From Metallyticus violacea (taxonomy: Eukaryota > Arthropoda > Insecta > Mantodea > Metallyticidae): a DNA stretch of 64,000 nucleotides. The position numbers and the translations under genes were made by a program. This document shows, piece by piece, positions 36,141 to 48,785 of this stretch. The notes beneath the pieces are model-generated. The model ran no database searches and was not told the DNA's origin. It saw only the letters and a program-made list of their open reading frames with translations. Every line of letters begins with the position of its first letter. The first letter of the stretch is position 1. The stretch covers positions 172,406,501 to 172,470,500 of the forward strand of contig CM060833.1 of assembly GCA_030762175.1 (NCBI GenBank), written 5' to 3'.

Positions 36141-38061
36141 CACCATTTATTTTTATTAAAAGGTGTGTTATGAATGTGTGAGAATTTTCGCTGGTCGAAA
36201 TACGGGTTTTTTGGGAATTGACGTGTCCACTAGGGGGAGACCCAATTATTGTGTCGGTTCCAACAGTTTGTTAATGCACATTCGGCGAGGCGTGGTCAAC
36301 CGGTTCTAGTATATTGTTGGACTAATGTGCATGATTTAAGTATAATATTAAGACAAAAGGAACAACTTTTTTACCTCATTTTGTAAATGCAGTGCTTTCT
36401 GCACAATATTTAAAATTAGTAATTTTTAAAATTTTTCATTTTTTATGCCAGGCATAATGCACTGAAGAAATGCAGACTTCCATCTTTATAATAAGAAACT
36501 CTTAAACAAGAGTTTCACATCGAAAAAGTGCGCTTTTAAATGATAATGCATTTGAGTTTGAGAAAATGCTTATTTTTTTATTATAATGAAAATTTACTTA
36601 TACTATAACTCTTAATGGAAAAAATATACTAAAAATTTAAAATCATGTTGTCTGGAGCAGATTTAGTTACAAAATATATATTAGACCATTTTTGAAAATA
36701 TTACCCATTTAAGCCAGGAAATTTGGCCTCAGGTGTCTAGCGGTACCAGGTTCGAGGGATTCAAACGCGACCAAGGTTGATGGGTATTTTGGAACGTAAA
36801 ATTTTCGAGCGCAGGTCCTCCGGAAGAGACTTAAAGTTGTCGTAAATGTAAGGCAGGTTAAAGAACTCCATACTCAATGCCCACCATTTCAATCCTAGTA
36901 ATGCCTTAAACTACACTTAAAGCAATGGGACTATCTGACTAGTACATTTTCAGTTTAAAATCAATATTTCTTAAGGGCTTTAGTCTTAAATCATGTCCGC
37001 TCATGCAGTGGCTACATCTCGGCTATTGGGCGTTACCATGGCCAATGGTTCTTGTACTTCAACACCTCTCTTGTAATTGAAGTTTTCTTTCTGAGCCTGT
37101 TCCTTTCGGTCTTAAGAAGAAGGCTAGACAGGCTCTCTACTGCATGTTTGATTGTAAATGTTATTTTAGAATCTCTAGTTGTGTGAGTCCAAAAGTATTC
37201 AGAGATTTCCTTACCAACTGTTTCCTTCCAGAACTTCAGTTCACGACATACTGCATAAATGTGAATCAGTGCAAAAACGTTAAGCTCTGTGGAGGAACAA
37301 AAGACGAAATGTCTGGAATTCTTGAACGTTTGTCAAAAAATTCCTTCCAAAATTAGTAAATGTAGCTATTCGGAATGTAAAGGAAAACATTAGTAATAAA
37401 ATCAGAAATATTATGGTAACCGAACTTAATGTACTATTTTCTACAATTGTTTAAAAGTTCTATTAATTACATTTCAAGAAACGGGGTAGAAATAAGTGGG
37501 CCTCCTGCATAAGTAGTTTATGCATGGGGGAACAATGTTTATAACTAAAACTTGGTAGGTTGGAGCCTACCTCTCTTTTGAGTCGAAGCGTACCATCACG
37601 GGGAAATAAAACGAATAAACACTTTCTCCAGTGGTCAATTTAACTGGTACTGAAAGTATTATGTTTAATTTGTTTATTTTAAGTTAAGTGTTTTCGATAT
37701 ATTAACTAATTCATCATTTTCCTACAAATATTTTCACATATAATCGTAACTGCAGATTCGGCGAGCAGTTACGAATTAGGTACATTTTTTGCCAGTAAAT
37801 AATATTTATTGAACATTCTGCTACCTTTCCTACTTTTCTATTGACAATTATTTATAATGTTCAATACGAAATCCTTTCCCTGATGCCAGAACAAGAGTTA
37901 ACACAGGAAGGATGCTAGAGATAAACCCCCAGAATTCGACCGGGGATGGGGATAAAACAGTTACCGATTATTGTAATATATTCCACATTGAACAAATTTT
38001 ACTAACATGCAAATGCATAAATTTAGCCCTCACAATCGTACGTCCATCAACACAACATATT
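36141..38061. other. Intergenic DNA, nothing recognised
   Basis: Frames of up to 70 codons without motifs. The part just after the relic (36,180-36,330) is less AT-rich and may hold its eroded N-terminal part. Confidence 0.4.
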
Positions 38062-38627
38062 AGGTGTATCAAATAGTTCCTGGACTATAAAATACCATTT
38101 ATATACTTTTGCATATTATCTTCGAAATAGTTCCCTTGAAAAGCAATACACCGGTCCCAGCTTTTCTATCACTTTGGAATGCGGCCTCAAGTGAATGCAG
38201 AATCCTCTGCAAATCATTCTGTATCTCGTCAACGGCGATTTGAGATGAGTCTTCATCTTCTGGAAAAGGAAGAAGTCCGCAGGAGTTGATTGTTCTCCTA
38301 TAATCCTAATGAACAATTCCTCAAACTTTTGCAACTATCAGAGACGTTGTTTCACTTTTGAAGCTCCTATACCACTGGAAACGTTGTGTACGCCCCATTG
38401 CCTCATTGCCGCAACACATTTAACATCTCTGTGGCCGATTTTCCAATTTTAACACAAATTTCATGTTAGCTCTTTGTACACGACGAAATGGCAGGCACGT
38501 GCTGACTAACTACTCCCAATGTAAATACAGCAATGTCACTGAACACACTGCTATTTTACAGCTCACTAGCGCTGCGCGCCCAATCCTATACTGTTATTAC
38601 AGTCTGGTAACATTTTGATACCACCTC
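38062..38627 (-). mobile_element. Internally deleted mariner-type element with terminal repeats
   Basis: A 566-bp element. The left end reads AGGTGTATCAAATAGTTCC and the right end, inverted, reads AGGTGGTATCAAAATGTTACC; both then continue with similar sequence (CTGGACTATAAAATA against CAGACTGTAATAACA), giving imperfect inverted repeats of about 30 bases. On the minus strand an N-terminal HTH_48-like piece (RTQRFQWYRSFKSETTS) joins directly to a C-terminal piece with TPADFFLFQKMKTHLK, the block holding the third catalytic aspartate, and a short DLQRILHSLEAAFQSD tail. The first two catalytic aspartates are absent. This is a MITE-like deletion derivative with frame changes and no functional product. 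Confidence 0.8.
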
Positions 38628-41600
38628 TTGTCTTTGAAAAGTTAACTCCATTCCACAAAATAAAATTACCTTTAAAAAATTAAATAGTAATCCATTATTA
38701 CTAACACTTACAAATTTCTGTTGAAACATTTTTAAAAGAATATTAGTTTAGCCTATTTTGAAAACAACTTAAAAATTATATACACTTATTACCATAAAAT
38801 AAATTAGACATTTAAAATAATATTTAAATTTTACATACCACACAAATGCTTAAAAACCTCCATACTACCTGGTCACTGGGTCGGGAGGTCCTATAAGAAT
38901 CAGAAAGAGTTTCCCCCAATTAATGTAAAGTTTAAGTTTCTTATTATTCTCTAAGACTAAAACATAAAGCAGATAGCACCAATCATAAACAAACTTCAGA
39001 CATTGATTAGTTTTATTAGGATGGTCTTTTAGATATCATTCGTTTTAAATTAGCAAGTTGATTCATCGATATCTGAGTCGAAAGCAGCATTTTCTTCAAT
39101 TAGACCCCTTCTCCATAGGAACAAAGTTCCACAAATATTTTTCTAATGACCATCTTTTTAAAATTTGTCACAGCTACTTTCTGCAGTTTAAATAACTTAC
39201 AATAGTACATTTATTTTCAAGATTTGTTCCTCGTATAGTGCTCGAATGAAAGTTAATAAAATTTGCAATTTTAGAAAAATTATTGCATCTTGCTTTGAAA
39301 TCGCAGAAATCTCCCTGTGCTTCCGCTGCATATTTTTCTTGGTTGAAAATGTACGCGAGAAGTGTGTTGGAAGTCATCGTAGATCGTCAAAAATCGATCA
39401 AAACGTTTTCCATGTCATTGCTTGTTCCTGGTCATCATAAATTGCCTAATCTCTCTTTCTCATAATTGCATTTGAAGTATGATACATTTTTCCGTAAATT
39501 ACAGTAATAACTGCTTCGACTTTGTTGCCAGAATTAAACCGCGCTGCTTAAAATCTGTAGAATCTCAATAAGAGTTTGCAAGTTTTTTCTTTCTGACGCA
39601 AGGCCGGTGGATATTTCGTTATATTGTAGGAGTGTCCGAAAGGCAACTTTATGTACTCAATGTGCTTTCGAGTATTTGGTTCTTATTTTCCACTAATTTG
39701 CGCTGAATAGTATTTCTTTAGCAGAAAAGTCTTAAAAGTGAATTATAAAAGAAAGCAGTTGAAAACTTGCTAAAATTCGTCGATTCATCCAGTCCCACAA
39801 AAACATGAGTTGCTTGCTCTAATATCACGAAACCTTTGGCTCACGTTTTATGGTTGTATTACAAGATAGCTACAACTCTTCAAAATCTTTTAATTTCCTT
39901 CTTCTCCCTCACTCCTCATGAAATATTTTTGCTAGTTTTGTCAGGAGAATTGAAAGGAAGCTATGATAGCAACCTTTTTCAAAATGCAGATATACTGGAA
40001 CTATATAATCAAAGCGTTCATTGCAGTAAACTGTGAATTCGCTTTCGTAGGTATCGCCACGTATGGGTTTTGAATTAAACGGCAACGTTTTTCTCTAGAC
40101 TCTAGTTTCTACTCACTTGTAAGGCAATTAGAGATCGATTGGAATGCTGGGGTCTGTTTTCGAATCACGCTAATTAGTTGAATATTGGGCATTTTCCTAG
40201 TCAAAGTGCGCGAAGCTAGGAGCAATTTATTAGCTGGTTGGAACGAAATAACTGGTGTAATTATAAATAATATGTAAAATGTTTCAATTCACAAATTTGT
40301 AAATATCGTTCTTTATATTTTAAAACTTTTGGAAAAAAGAAGTATCTATTATTAATATTATTTGTTGCTCTTTCAAATTGCATATCTTATTTAAGCATTA
40401 CGGTCTACGACCCACGCATAAAATATATTTATAATGTGTATATAGAATGTTATAACAATAAAGATACTGCTGCTCTACTAAACTATTTCTACTCTTGATT
40501 ATTACTTTGCGTTTTTAATTTTGGTTTTCACAAAAGTAGACAATAAACAAAAACTATTCACAGTTTCCAGTTCAAGGAACACAAACTTTGCCCAAGTTCA
40601 CGAAAACATACCTTGCGGATGACAGGGAGTTTGGTAACTCGCACTAATTGAGAGTAGAGCGTTGACAGCTGTGGGCTGAAGGGAATGCAAGTATTTAACC
40701 TATGGAAGGATATTCAAGACTAATCGTTGAAACCCAGGACAATTCCTGCTGGCGAGGTTGTCTCACATTGCTCTCTGTCGTTCAAAGGGGCAGCATCTGA
40801 GCACGTTAGACAGAAAATGGAATGGTAAATAGCGGCTATCCATTGTCTACTACAATTTCAGTGCAATATAATAATGGATTAAGATCCATTGCTGGCAAAA
40901 GAAGTTAAATTGATTACCAGCAACATGTTAACTCAGTTATCTTTAGATTGTTAGAGTCAATTCGGTACTGCAGCTTGCTCAAGGGCTGGCCGTTTGTGCC
41001 TACGCCCCAGGAGGAAGAAATTTGGATAGGGCGGTCAGCATCCATGGTCGGTAGGCGGAATCCTAAACCTTTTTTCAGATTAAACTCACCGACACGATTC
41101 TTCAAGAAGTTAAACTCGTCAGAGGGCCATCAGACGCCTGGGAAAAAGAACATTGCCATGCGCAAGCTTACTCACACCAGCACACCTTTCCCTGTCCCTT
41201 ACGACCCCTGTAACAGAGTCAGTAGAATGAATTGAGTGGAAATGAAAGTATTCGCTTAAGCTATCAGAGATAAATCCGAAGGGATCTCTCGTAATCGAGT
41301 CCTATGAGTCACCTACTCTTTGTTTTGATTACTATAATGTCATCAGTTTGTTTGTTATGATGCTGAGGAGCGGTATTATGTAAACGAGTTGGAAGCAGAC
41401 TTCCATTGCCGTATCGCCGGTCACAAATCAGCGTTGAGTTTGTCCCACAGGAACTACAACAGAGCTTACCTACCGCCACGGTACACTAACTGTTTGCGCA
41501 ATAAACACATGATTTTACTCCTCCCAAGTTGTGTACAGTTTGTGGTTTTATATGTGCGTTCATTAGCGTAACAAGCAACATGACGCAAGTTGTAGTTATA

Positions 41601-41805
41601 GTTAGTGGCCGTGCATTATTTGTCATTGTATGAAAATTATTTAGCACCTCGGTGATTTTAGTCATGAAAGTGAGATGTGGAAATGTGGCGCCGCTCTGGT
41701 ATTAATAAATAATGCGACAGCGCAACGGAACGACTGCTTTGAACTAATCTATTTAGTAGATCTGGTAAAGGAAATAGATGGTACAAGAAAATTGCAAAAT
41801 TGCAA
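38628..41805. other. Intergenic DNA, nothing firmly recognised
   Basis: On the minus strand at 39,050-39,830 several fragments (GLDES near 39,810, acidic FDSDIDES near 39,080) hint at an old transposase, but I could not identify a family. The region 40,930-41,240 is less AT-rich and has a 95-codon plus frame without known domains. Confidence 0.3.
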
Positions 41806-42090
41806 CCACGGGTGGCCGAGGTCGTTAAGGTAGGACTCGTGAGCGGGAGGTCTGGGTTTGAATACCGCCAGGATCGTCCTCCCTGACTGAGTTTTTTTTT
41901 TTCCCCAGGTTTTCCTCAGTTCTCATAAATGGCAAATGCTGGGGAGGTACTCTAAACTTAAGCCTGGAACGATTCCTTCCTTAAAAATAAATCATTTCCC
42001 AATATATATTTCATCTCATGTATCATCAGTGTCCATCGCCTGTGGTACCTCAGTAGTAAAAACGAGCATTAAACACTATTCATTCATTTC
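41806..42090 (+). mobile_element. SINE-1, plus orientation, older copy
   Basis: Same family as the copies at 20.4 and 28.4 kb. It starts CCACGGGTGGCCGAGGTCG, has a slightly degenerate B box (GGGTTTGAATACC), a GTTTTCCTCAGTTCTCATAA body segment, TCATGTATCATCAGTGTCCA, and ends near ATTAAACACTATTCATTCA without a clean poly(A) tail. No target duplication was seen. Divergence from the young copies is clearly higher. Confidence 0.88.
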
Positions 42091-43714
42091 ACAAACAAAT
42101 GTATCAAAAGCAATTCTTGCTTTAATTTCATCTCTCCTTGGAATGGTAGCGGTTGATAAATATTCCAAGTAAATCGTAAAGTCTGTACAGTCTTATATTT
42201 CTTCTACAAAGAGTAGCAGAGTATTTGTTTAGGTCAGGAATCCCTACATTATTTTTAATTCTTCAAACAGCTTCTCTATTTAAAATACATTAATTCGAAA
42301 AACTTGTGGCGATTAAAGCAACGCATTAATTTCAGATTACTTTTTTGTTTGTAAATTTTACTAAATTTTAGTTATTAGCGTTTTAAGCACATTTAGATTT
42401 TTACTAAATGGATTTCATTATTTTAGCCCAGGATAAGAAGCCCTGAGCACTCTCCAAGTAAAACTTAGCCTGGACACTTAGCAGATGTGTGCATCAATGA
42501 ACTGGACCATGCTTTCATATATTTTCAATTAATTAACTGTTTTGTGAATAGTCCATGAATTTGCAAGGGTTGATCCCTCCATTTTTTACCCATTTCTAGT
42601 TTATTTCATTGCACAAGAAAGTCTCAAGTGTATAAGCGCCACATGCACGATTTCAAGCTCATACATTGTTGCATTACGTTATAGCATCTGTTGAAATGAT
42701 AAAATGTTGACTCAGTAGGAAAATAGAACTGTGGTTAAATCGCTGCAAAGAGCATGTCCTTCTGGAATTCATCACGTTATGTGAACAATTTTCCATAAAT
42801 TTAGTGTTTTTCGATATAGTTAGTAAAAAAGATGGTATCGTGAGTTTAAATGTGATGGAACACCCTACCAAGTTGAGCATAGCGGTGCTCCTTGGAAAAA
42901 TCTCGCAACAGAAAAGGATAAAGCGCATTTTAGTGTTGCAAGACCAAGGGTCAAAGTAGAAGAAATATACATTTCACACTTTAGCGTATAGATATGCTAT
43001 TAATTGCAAGATGTTGACACTAACTCAAAACTGTTAAGAGTCAACATTAAGATATCTTTCAGGCGAACAAACAATGTCTTAACAGATTTTTCACTGTGCA
43101 TGAGTTAAGACATGTCACTTTAATCGTGAATCCAAAATGCAGCAAGAGTCTCCATCCTCTAAGAAATTCAGGATGCCGAAATCAGAAGGTGACTTTATAG
43201 TGAGGAGATACAGGTGTTATTTTCGCCCAATATTAGCAGAGAAGAACCAAATTAAGAAAACGTATTATACACATTTAATTTTAAAATTATGAGATGCAAC
43301 CAAAGAGGGGTATCATGGAAATCTGGTGCAAGATGTTCTCTCTCCTTAGGATAATTCTTAAGTGATCAGTCTTGAGATATCAGATGTTCCATCTGCTAGC
43401 ATTTTCACATTGTTCTCAAAATTGAAAGAAACCCTTTGAGAAAGAAAATTTTCATCAAAATTAGAAATCACAGTGAATATAAGCCTGTAGTTTGTATAAA
43501 TCCTTTTCGTAAGGAACTGTAGAAATATAAGAGTATTCTGAGAAAAGTCTGTCGGAAATAGCCGTCGCACGCTAGTATTGAAATGTTGATTTCTTGTAGC
43601 ATGCAGGTAAAGGCGCACTCATTGGTCTTGGAAGAGGAAGTTTGCTTGCGATGTAATACGAATTACTGCTTTTTAACTCTGCATAGAAGCGAATAACCCT
43701 GATCTCTAAATAGT
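42091..43714. other. AT-rich intergenic DNA, nothing recognised
   Basis: Minus frames of 84-86 codons (42,674-42,928; 43,358-43,618) have no known motif. Confidence 0.4.
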
Positions 43715-43955
43715 TATAACCGACTAAGCGCCGACTCGTGATAGGGAAATCTGGGGTTCCATTCCCACCAGAGTCGTCATTGACTGAAGTTTTTACCGGG
43801 TTTTTCTCAGTCCTCATAAATGGAAAATGCTGGGAAGATACTCTAAATCAGGTCTGGGACGCTTTCTTTATTGCAAAAATAATTTACTAGTTTATAGTTT
43901 CATCTCATTTGTTCACCAGCAGTAAAAACGGACGATAAATACTATTTAAAAATAG
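43715..43955 (+). mobile_element. SINE-1, plus orientation, most diverged full-length copy
   Basis: The head is eroded (AACCGACTAAGCGCCGACTCGTGAT) and the B box reads GGGGTTCCATTCCCACC. The family body is still clear, with TTTTTCTCAGTCCTCATAAA, AAATGCTGGGAAGATACTCT and CAGCAGTAAAAACGGACGAT. A minus-strand frame over the left part is a SINE artefact. Confidence 0.8.
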
Positions 43956-44712
43956 TTGTGTATATGTGTTTCAAAATTCAACACTGGAGGTACATAAAAG
44001 AAAGAATTTTTATTTATTAATATGGTTGAGAATAAAACGATTATGGGTTCCTTTTATTTCAAAACTCTCTATGAACGTAATACATTAACTACTACATTAC
44101 GTCTCAAGGCCAAAATTTTACAGTCGCTCGTGCAAGATATCTGTTGCATTTCTCGAGGACATTCCCTTTGACATACGTTGTATCATGTCATGTCATGTCA
44201 TGTCGCTCGTATCATGTTACGAGCTTGCTCGTACTGCGCCTCTTTTTGTGTGGAAGCATTTGAAGCGAGATCTGAAGTATTCCCTGCTGAGTTCAATGTC
44301 TGGAGTCCTTGAACGAGTAAGACATTACACCTTTATTGAAGCAAGAGACCCCCTTCTTGAACAATATTTACAAAAGTTACAATTCAAAATTGAAATATAA
44401 TCGTTATATTCTCAATCATGTGTAAAAATATTTTCAAATTCCTTTTATTTTTACCCAGGTGGCTTATTTGCTCAATTTCGAATGTATGGTTAATTAAAAA
44501 AGTGTCATTTTTTCCTATCTTTGCTAGAAGCTTTGAATATTTAGAAACATCCGGTAGGACAGTATCATATTAGCAATAAAAGTTTAAAATAATATAGAAC
44601 ATTTTTATTAGCTTATTCTGAAAGGCGAAGTTTATTTTTATTTTGAATTGTACTTACTAGGTATTTGAATAAATGCATGAAGATAAAACCGCGGGCTACT
44701 GATATAAATCAG

Positions 44713-44713
<1 letters not shown>

Positions 44714-44781
<68 letters not shown>
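44714..44781. repeat. (ATT)n microsatellite
   Basis: About 22 uninterrupted ATT units. On the plus strand it reads as a tyrosine run in a chance 73-codon frame. Confidence 0.95.
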
Positions 44782-44784
<3 letters not shown>

Positions 44785-46445
44785 CAACTGAGTAGTTTAT
44801 TAAGTTGGAGCAATCACAAAAGTCATTACATGGAATTCCATCACAATTCCATTAATGTACTATTGCTTGTTGACGAAAGGGCCTAACTTAAATATTTAAG
44901 CGGAGCATTTGGAACTGTTGTACAACATTCCTCAATGGTTGCAATGCTCCTACTTTTTAATTACTTATTCACTATTAAGCGCATTCTGTACAAGCCGTTA
45001 TAGCAATGTATAATTTTAAAGGTACCTACTGTATGTAACATAACGATAGAAAACTAGGCAAATAGAATTTGCCGTACATCTCAAGTTTCACGTTACACAT
45101 TTTACTAGTAGCCGAGTGGCGATGCATGTTAGCAAAGCACCCCTTTGACTCCGCTGAATATCGATCAGGATACCCAGAACGTCAGTTACAGATCAACATC
45201 CTTCAGCCAGTAGTCATAGAGGGATTATGTGATCTCTGTCCGAACAACAGAGGGGATTAGTACAGCGTATCTCCCGGTCATGTGGCTGCATGTGCCCACA
45301 GCACAGTGTTCCACCACCTACCTACCACAGTACCGAAGCCAACTTTAATCTTTTCTCCATTTCTAATGTAATGACATTCAGTAATATATCATTTTCATAT
45401 TGCTCTTGACAATTTCAACGTTTTGCACTACGTTCTAAGAAAAGTTGAACCTTTATAGTAACCCGACTTCTGTCTCGGCCTCTCATGTTTCGCAACTTGG
45501 AAGATTATTATATAGCTTAAAAATAACGCTAGATATTTTAATATTGTTAAAGTATAATTACATGATTGTGTATATTTTTGGAAATAAAATACGTTTTTGA
45601 ACGACACAAATAAAATGAATGTATATACAGTGGGGTTATTTGAACTAAGGACAGGCAGAGCGCGACTGCCTACTGAGAAGTGCTTTTAGTTAGATTGAGA
45701 AACGCTTTAACTCAGTACTTTCATTTTGTATGCTAATTGTTCTTTTTTAATTTTGATCTTGAAGAACGGATTTTTATGTAAAATACATTTGCGAAAAAGG
45801 ATTGTTGCAGAGAAGTGGTAATGCAATGGACAAGAAAATACCCTACCAATCGTGTTTCAGGTAGAGAAACTGCCAACTTGTTAAAAGCTACGTGAGACGG
45901 GATCTCAGTGATAACAGGCGTGTTCCGAATTCTGTGTTCTTACAGAACAAAAGTTAGATGAAATCACGCAGATGCCAACAATGTTGCCCCCGAGAAACAC
46001 TGTTTTCATCTGTTATATCACAGATTAGTGTTGTACGGTATCTTTTTATACAAATATAAATAAAATGTGTGAACTATATACGTCTAAAAGCTAATTGCCA
46101 GCAAACAAAGAAAATATTGTTATATTTCCGTTATCAAAAGTGTTGCATTTTTAAACCGAGTATACATATATTAGTATTATCATGTGAGTTCATTAAAAAC
46201 CAAAGCATAAAACGGACTTTTTTATCCTGGAGTAATGCGGTACTTCGTCAGAAAAGATTTAAGTACTGGGAGTCAGCATGCATCATAAGACTATCAAATG
46301 AACACAATTGAATTTTGCATAATATGAATAAGTGTATTTAAGAATTATTTTTAAGGCGTAGGATCTTTACATAATTTTACTTCATGCACACGTTTGTCCA
46401 CTTGTAAATACCTTAATGCATGCTGGCCGTTTAATTGCAAGTCAT

Positions 46446-46489
46446 TGTGTGTGTGTGTGTGTGTGTTTGTTTGTTTGTTTTTTTTTTTT
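46446..46489. repeat. (GT)n-(TTTG)n-T tract
   Basis: About 11 GT units pass into three to four TTTG units and then a T run, a compound simple repeat. Confidence 0.9.
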
Positions 46490-46949
46490 CTCGTTCGGTT
46501 ATTTGTTAGGGCCGCGGGGAATTTCATGTCTGTGTCTTTGTCCTGCCTCGATCTCATGCTCATTTCGCTGTGAAAGCATTTCGTTCACCACGAGCACCAA
46601 TTTCTCTGAATGACATCCCACATTCTGGGTTTGTTGCAATTTTCCCTTGATCAAATTTATACGCCTGCTGACATTGCTGACGTATTTTCAACATACCCGT
46701 TCCTTCTGATAAAATGTGGGGCGAGTTTAATGTATCTGTTATAGGCGCTCCAATTTCAATGCCCAGCAGTAATATTTATATTTTACATTCACAACTCTTA
46801 ACATTCACAAGGATATCCTTATTCTCCTTTGAGAATCCTTCTATGGTAGAAAACAAGTGACGGCGATAAAAATAAATATTGAGTATCGAAGGTAACGTTA
46901 TGCGTGAAAACAGATGAAAATAGAAATGAGAGTGTGGGGGGAAAAAATT

Positions 46950-47990
46950 AATACGTAAGGTTTAAACCAGTGGTATACGCGCTTTATGTAAAAATATAGC
47001 TGCCATTTCTCTATCTCTGAGTAAACTTTCAGAGCATTGTGTAGGTAACGCATCAATAAGTGTTAGATTAAAAGCATCATCAAAATCCTTACAGTGAGAT
47101 AAGGCATGTAGGGCAACCGGCAAGGGAGACTTGGTTTTAACAGAACGTCTATGATTGTTCGTTCATACGTAGCGAAACAACAGTAGAAGTTAAGCCAATA
47201 TAAAATGCTTTGCAAAGCTTACAAGATAACATATATACGACGTTCTTGGAAGATCAAGTAGCAAATGAAGAAATGTTAAATTCTCTGGATAAATTAGGGC
47301 TGTGGAATGAATGGCAAGGCATAATTAGCGCACAGGTTTTACATTTAGGGCTTTGGCAAGGATACGAGCCAGCAAAGGGACGTGGTAAATTCGAAGGAAA
47401 TAGGTTTCGGCGAAATATACTTTTAAGGTTAGGGGGTGTTCTAAAAGTAGGCGGGGTACAAATTTAGAAAAATCATTAACAAAGTATCATGACATTCTTT
47501 CAAAATAGATCTGATGCTTTCAATTCCACGTAAGTAGTAACAAGGTTGGTGAAGTTCTTGTTAGAGGTTTTAGGTTTGCATTGGAAAGTTTTGTGTGATG
47601 GGATTATACGGGATTTTAAAAGAGAGGAAGGAAAATTTTGGTCTTGGAACTTTTGAGCTAGGTTTTTAATATACTTGTCCAGAGACGAAACGTTGTTACA
47701 AAGACGATGACCACGGATTGAAAGAGAAAAAGGAATAGATCTTTTGATATGCAAGGGATGGCAGCTATCAAAATGAAGATACTGTTGTAAATTGGTAGGC
47801 TTAATGTGCACAGACGTAAGAAAAGAGCCATTACGTAAAGAAATATCAATATCTAGGAACGTAGCAGTATTGGGAGAGACAGAAGAAATAAACTTAACTG
47901 AAAATTTGGAGTTAAGATTAGTAAGGAACTGATCGAGAGATTCTAAGCCATGAGTCCAAAGCACGAATATATCATCAGTAGTATGCACCG
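46950..47990 (-). pseudogene. 5'-truncated Penelope-like element (RT end plus GIY-YIG)
   Basis: On the minus strand a 162-codon frame (47,500-47,988) starts at the catalytic block of a Penelope-like reverse transcriptase: HTTDDIFVLW in place of YVDDIFVIW. It continues with FLDIDISL and KPTNLQQYLHFDSCHP, the 'FLDV.I.......KPT.T..YLH..S.HP' signature of this class. After stops and frame changes comes the linker, with PKCKTCALI and VVYMLSCKLCKAFYIGLT (about 47,185-47,242), the Cys-rich start and GLY-YIG-like core of the GIY-YIG endonuclease. A last piece with FDDAFNLTLIDALPTQ reaches about 46,960. Everything upstream of the catalytic motif is missing, consistent with 5' truncation. At least two frameshifts and several stops make it inactive. 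Its 5' end abuts a 93-bp tandem duplication. Confidence 0.85.
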
Positions 47991-48166
47991 GTTCATACCG
48001 TAATGCACGTACTATATTACTCGTAGCTCAACAAAGCATGTTCATTTTACGATTCCGTAGCAATAGTACAGTTGTATGTACTGGTTCATGCCGTACTACA
48101 CGTACTATATTACTCGTAACACAACGAAGCATGTTCATTTTACGATTCCGTAGCAATAGTGCAATT
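47981..48166. repeat. 93-bp tandem duplication (2 units)
   Basis: Two head-to-tail units begin GTATGCACCGGTTCATACCG and GTATGTACTGGTTCATGCCG, and share CACGTACTATATTACTCGTA and CATGTTCATTTTACGATTCC. They differ at about ten positions. The first unit starts exactly where the Penelope-like coding sequence ends, so it may be part of that element's 5' structure or of the target. Confidence 0.85.
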
Positions 48167-48785
48167 AAATTCGCTATACCACTACGAGCACAGTGAACAC
48201 ACAGTCTACCTTCAGGGGCTTGAGAGTAGCACTGTCACTCGGGTCCTTTCTGAACTGTTTTGTATTCATACAGCATTCTCTATTAAAGTAAATTTCACTT
48301 TGCAACAGCAGCAAATAACACTGCTAATATTATATTATAAATACACATTCTTAAAATGTTGTATTTTTGTGTACTTCCACAATATGTTTATCTGTATACA
48401 GCATGAGATACTTAAAGCTTCCCCCTCAAATATCTTCTATATTATTATTAACACTGACAAACAGGCTTTGCTAGATTTAAGGGCACATAGGGTCCATAAA
48501 TTTCGTTTTTAGAATGTTAATACTAATTACTAAAATTAACTATATTCAGCACAAAATTATATATTTTAATGGGTGAATAACCTAAAATGTGGTAAAAATG
48601 TAACTAAAAAGTGGAATAAAACGCTTGTTTCTCATCAGATGGTTTCAAGTAATTTATGTTTTATCCATTAAAAGCAAATGAAGACTAATAAGTAATTAAA
48701 TATAAATTTTCAACTGTTTATTTGTCTTTCATTTTATAAATCAGTTATATAAGGCTATCTCACCCTGTTACCACAAGTCAAGGAA
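48167..48785. other. AT-rich intergenic DNA, nothing recognised
   Basis: A 117-codon plus frame (48,159-48,512) has no known motif and composition-driven residues. Confidence 0.4.

Larger units (their letters stand above)
43956..46940. other. AT-rich intergenic DNA with simple repeats
   Basis: Contains a short ATGTC pentamer repeat (about 44,181-44,203), an (ATT)n tract and a GT/TTTG tract, listed separately where long. No coding similarity was recognised. Confidence 0.45.

Noticed and set aside
39050..39830. Minus-strand fragments suggesting a hAT or other transposase
   Set aside because: Individual short strings look transposase-like, but no ordered set of family motifs could be assembled.
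40930..41240. 95-codon plus frame in GC-richer DNA as an exon
   Set aside because: No known domain in any frame, and no credible splice or promoter context.
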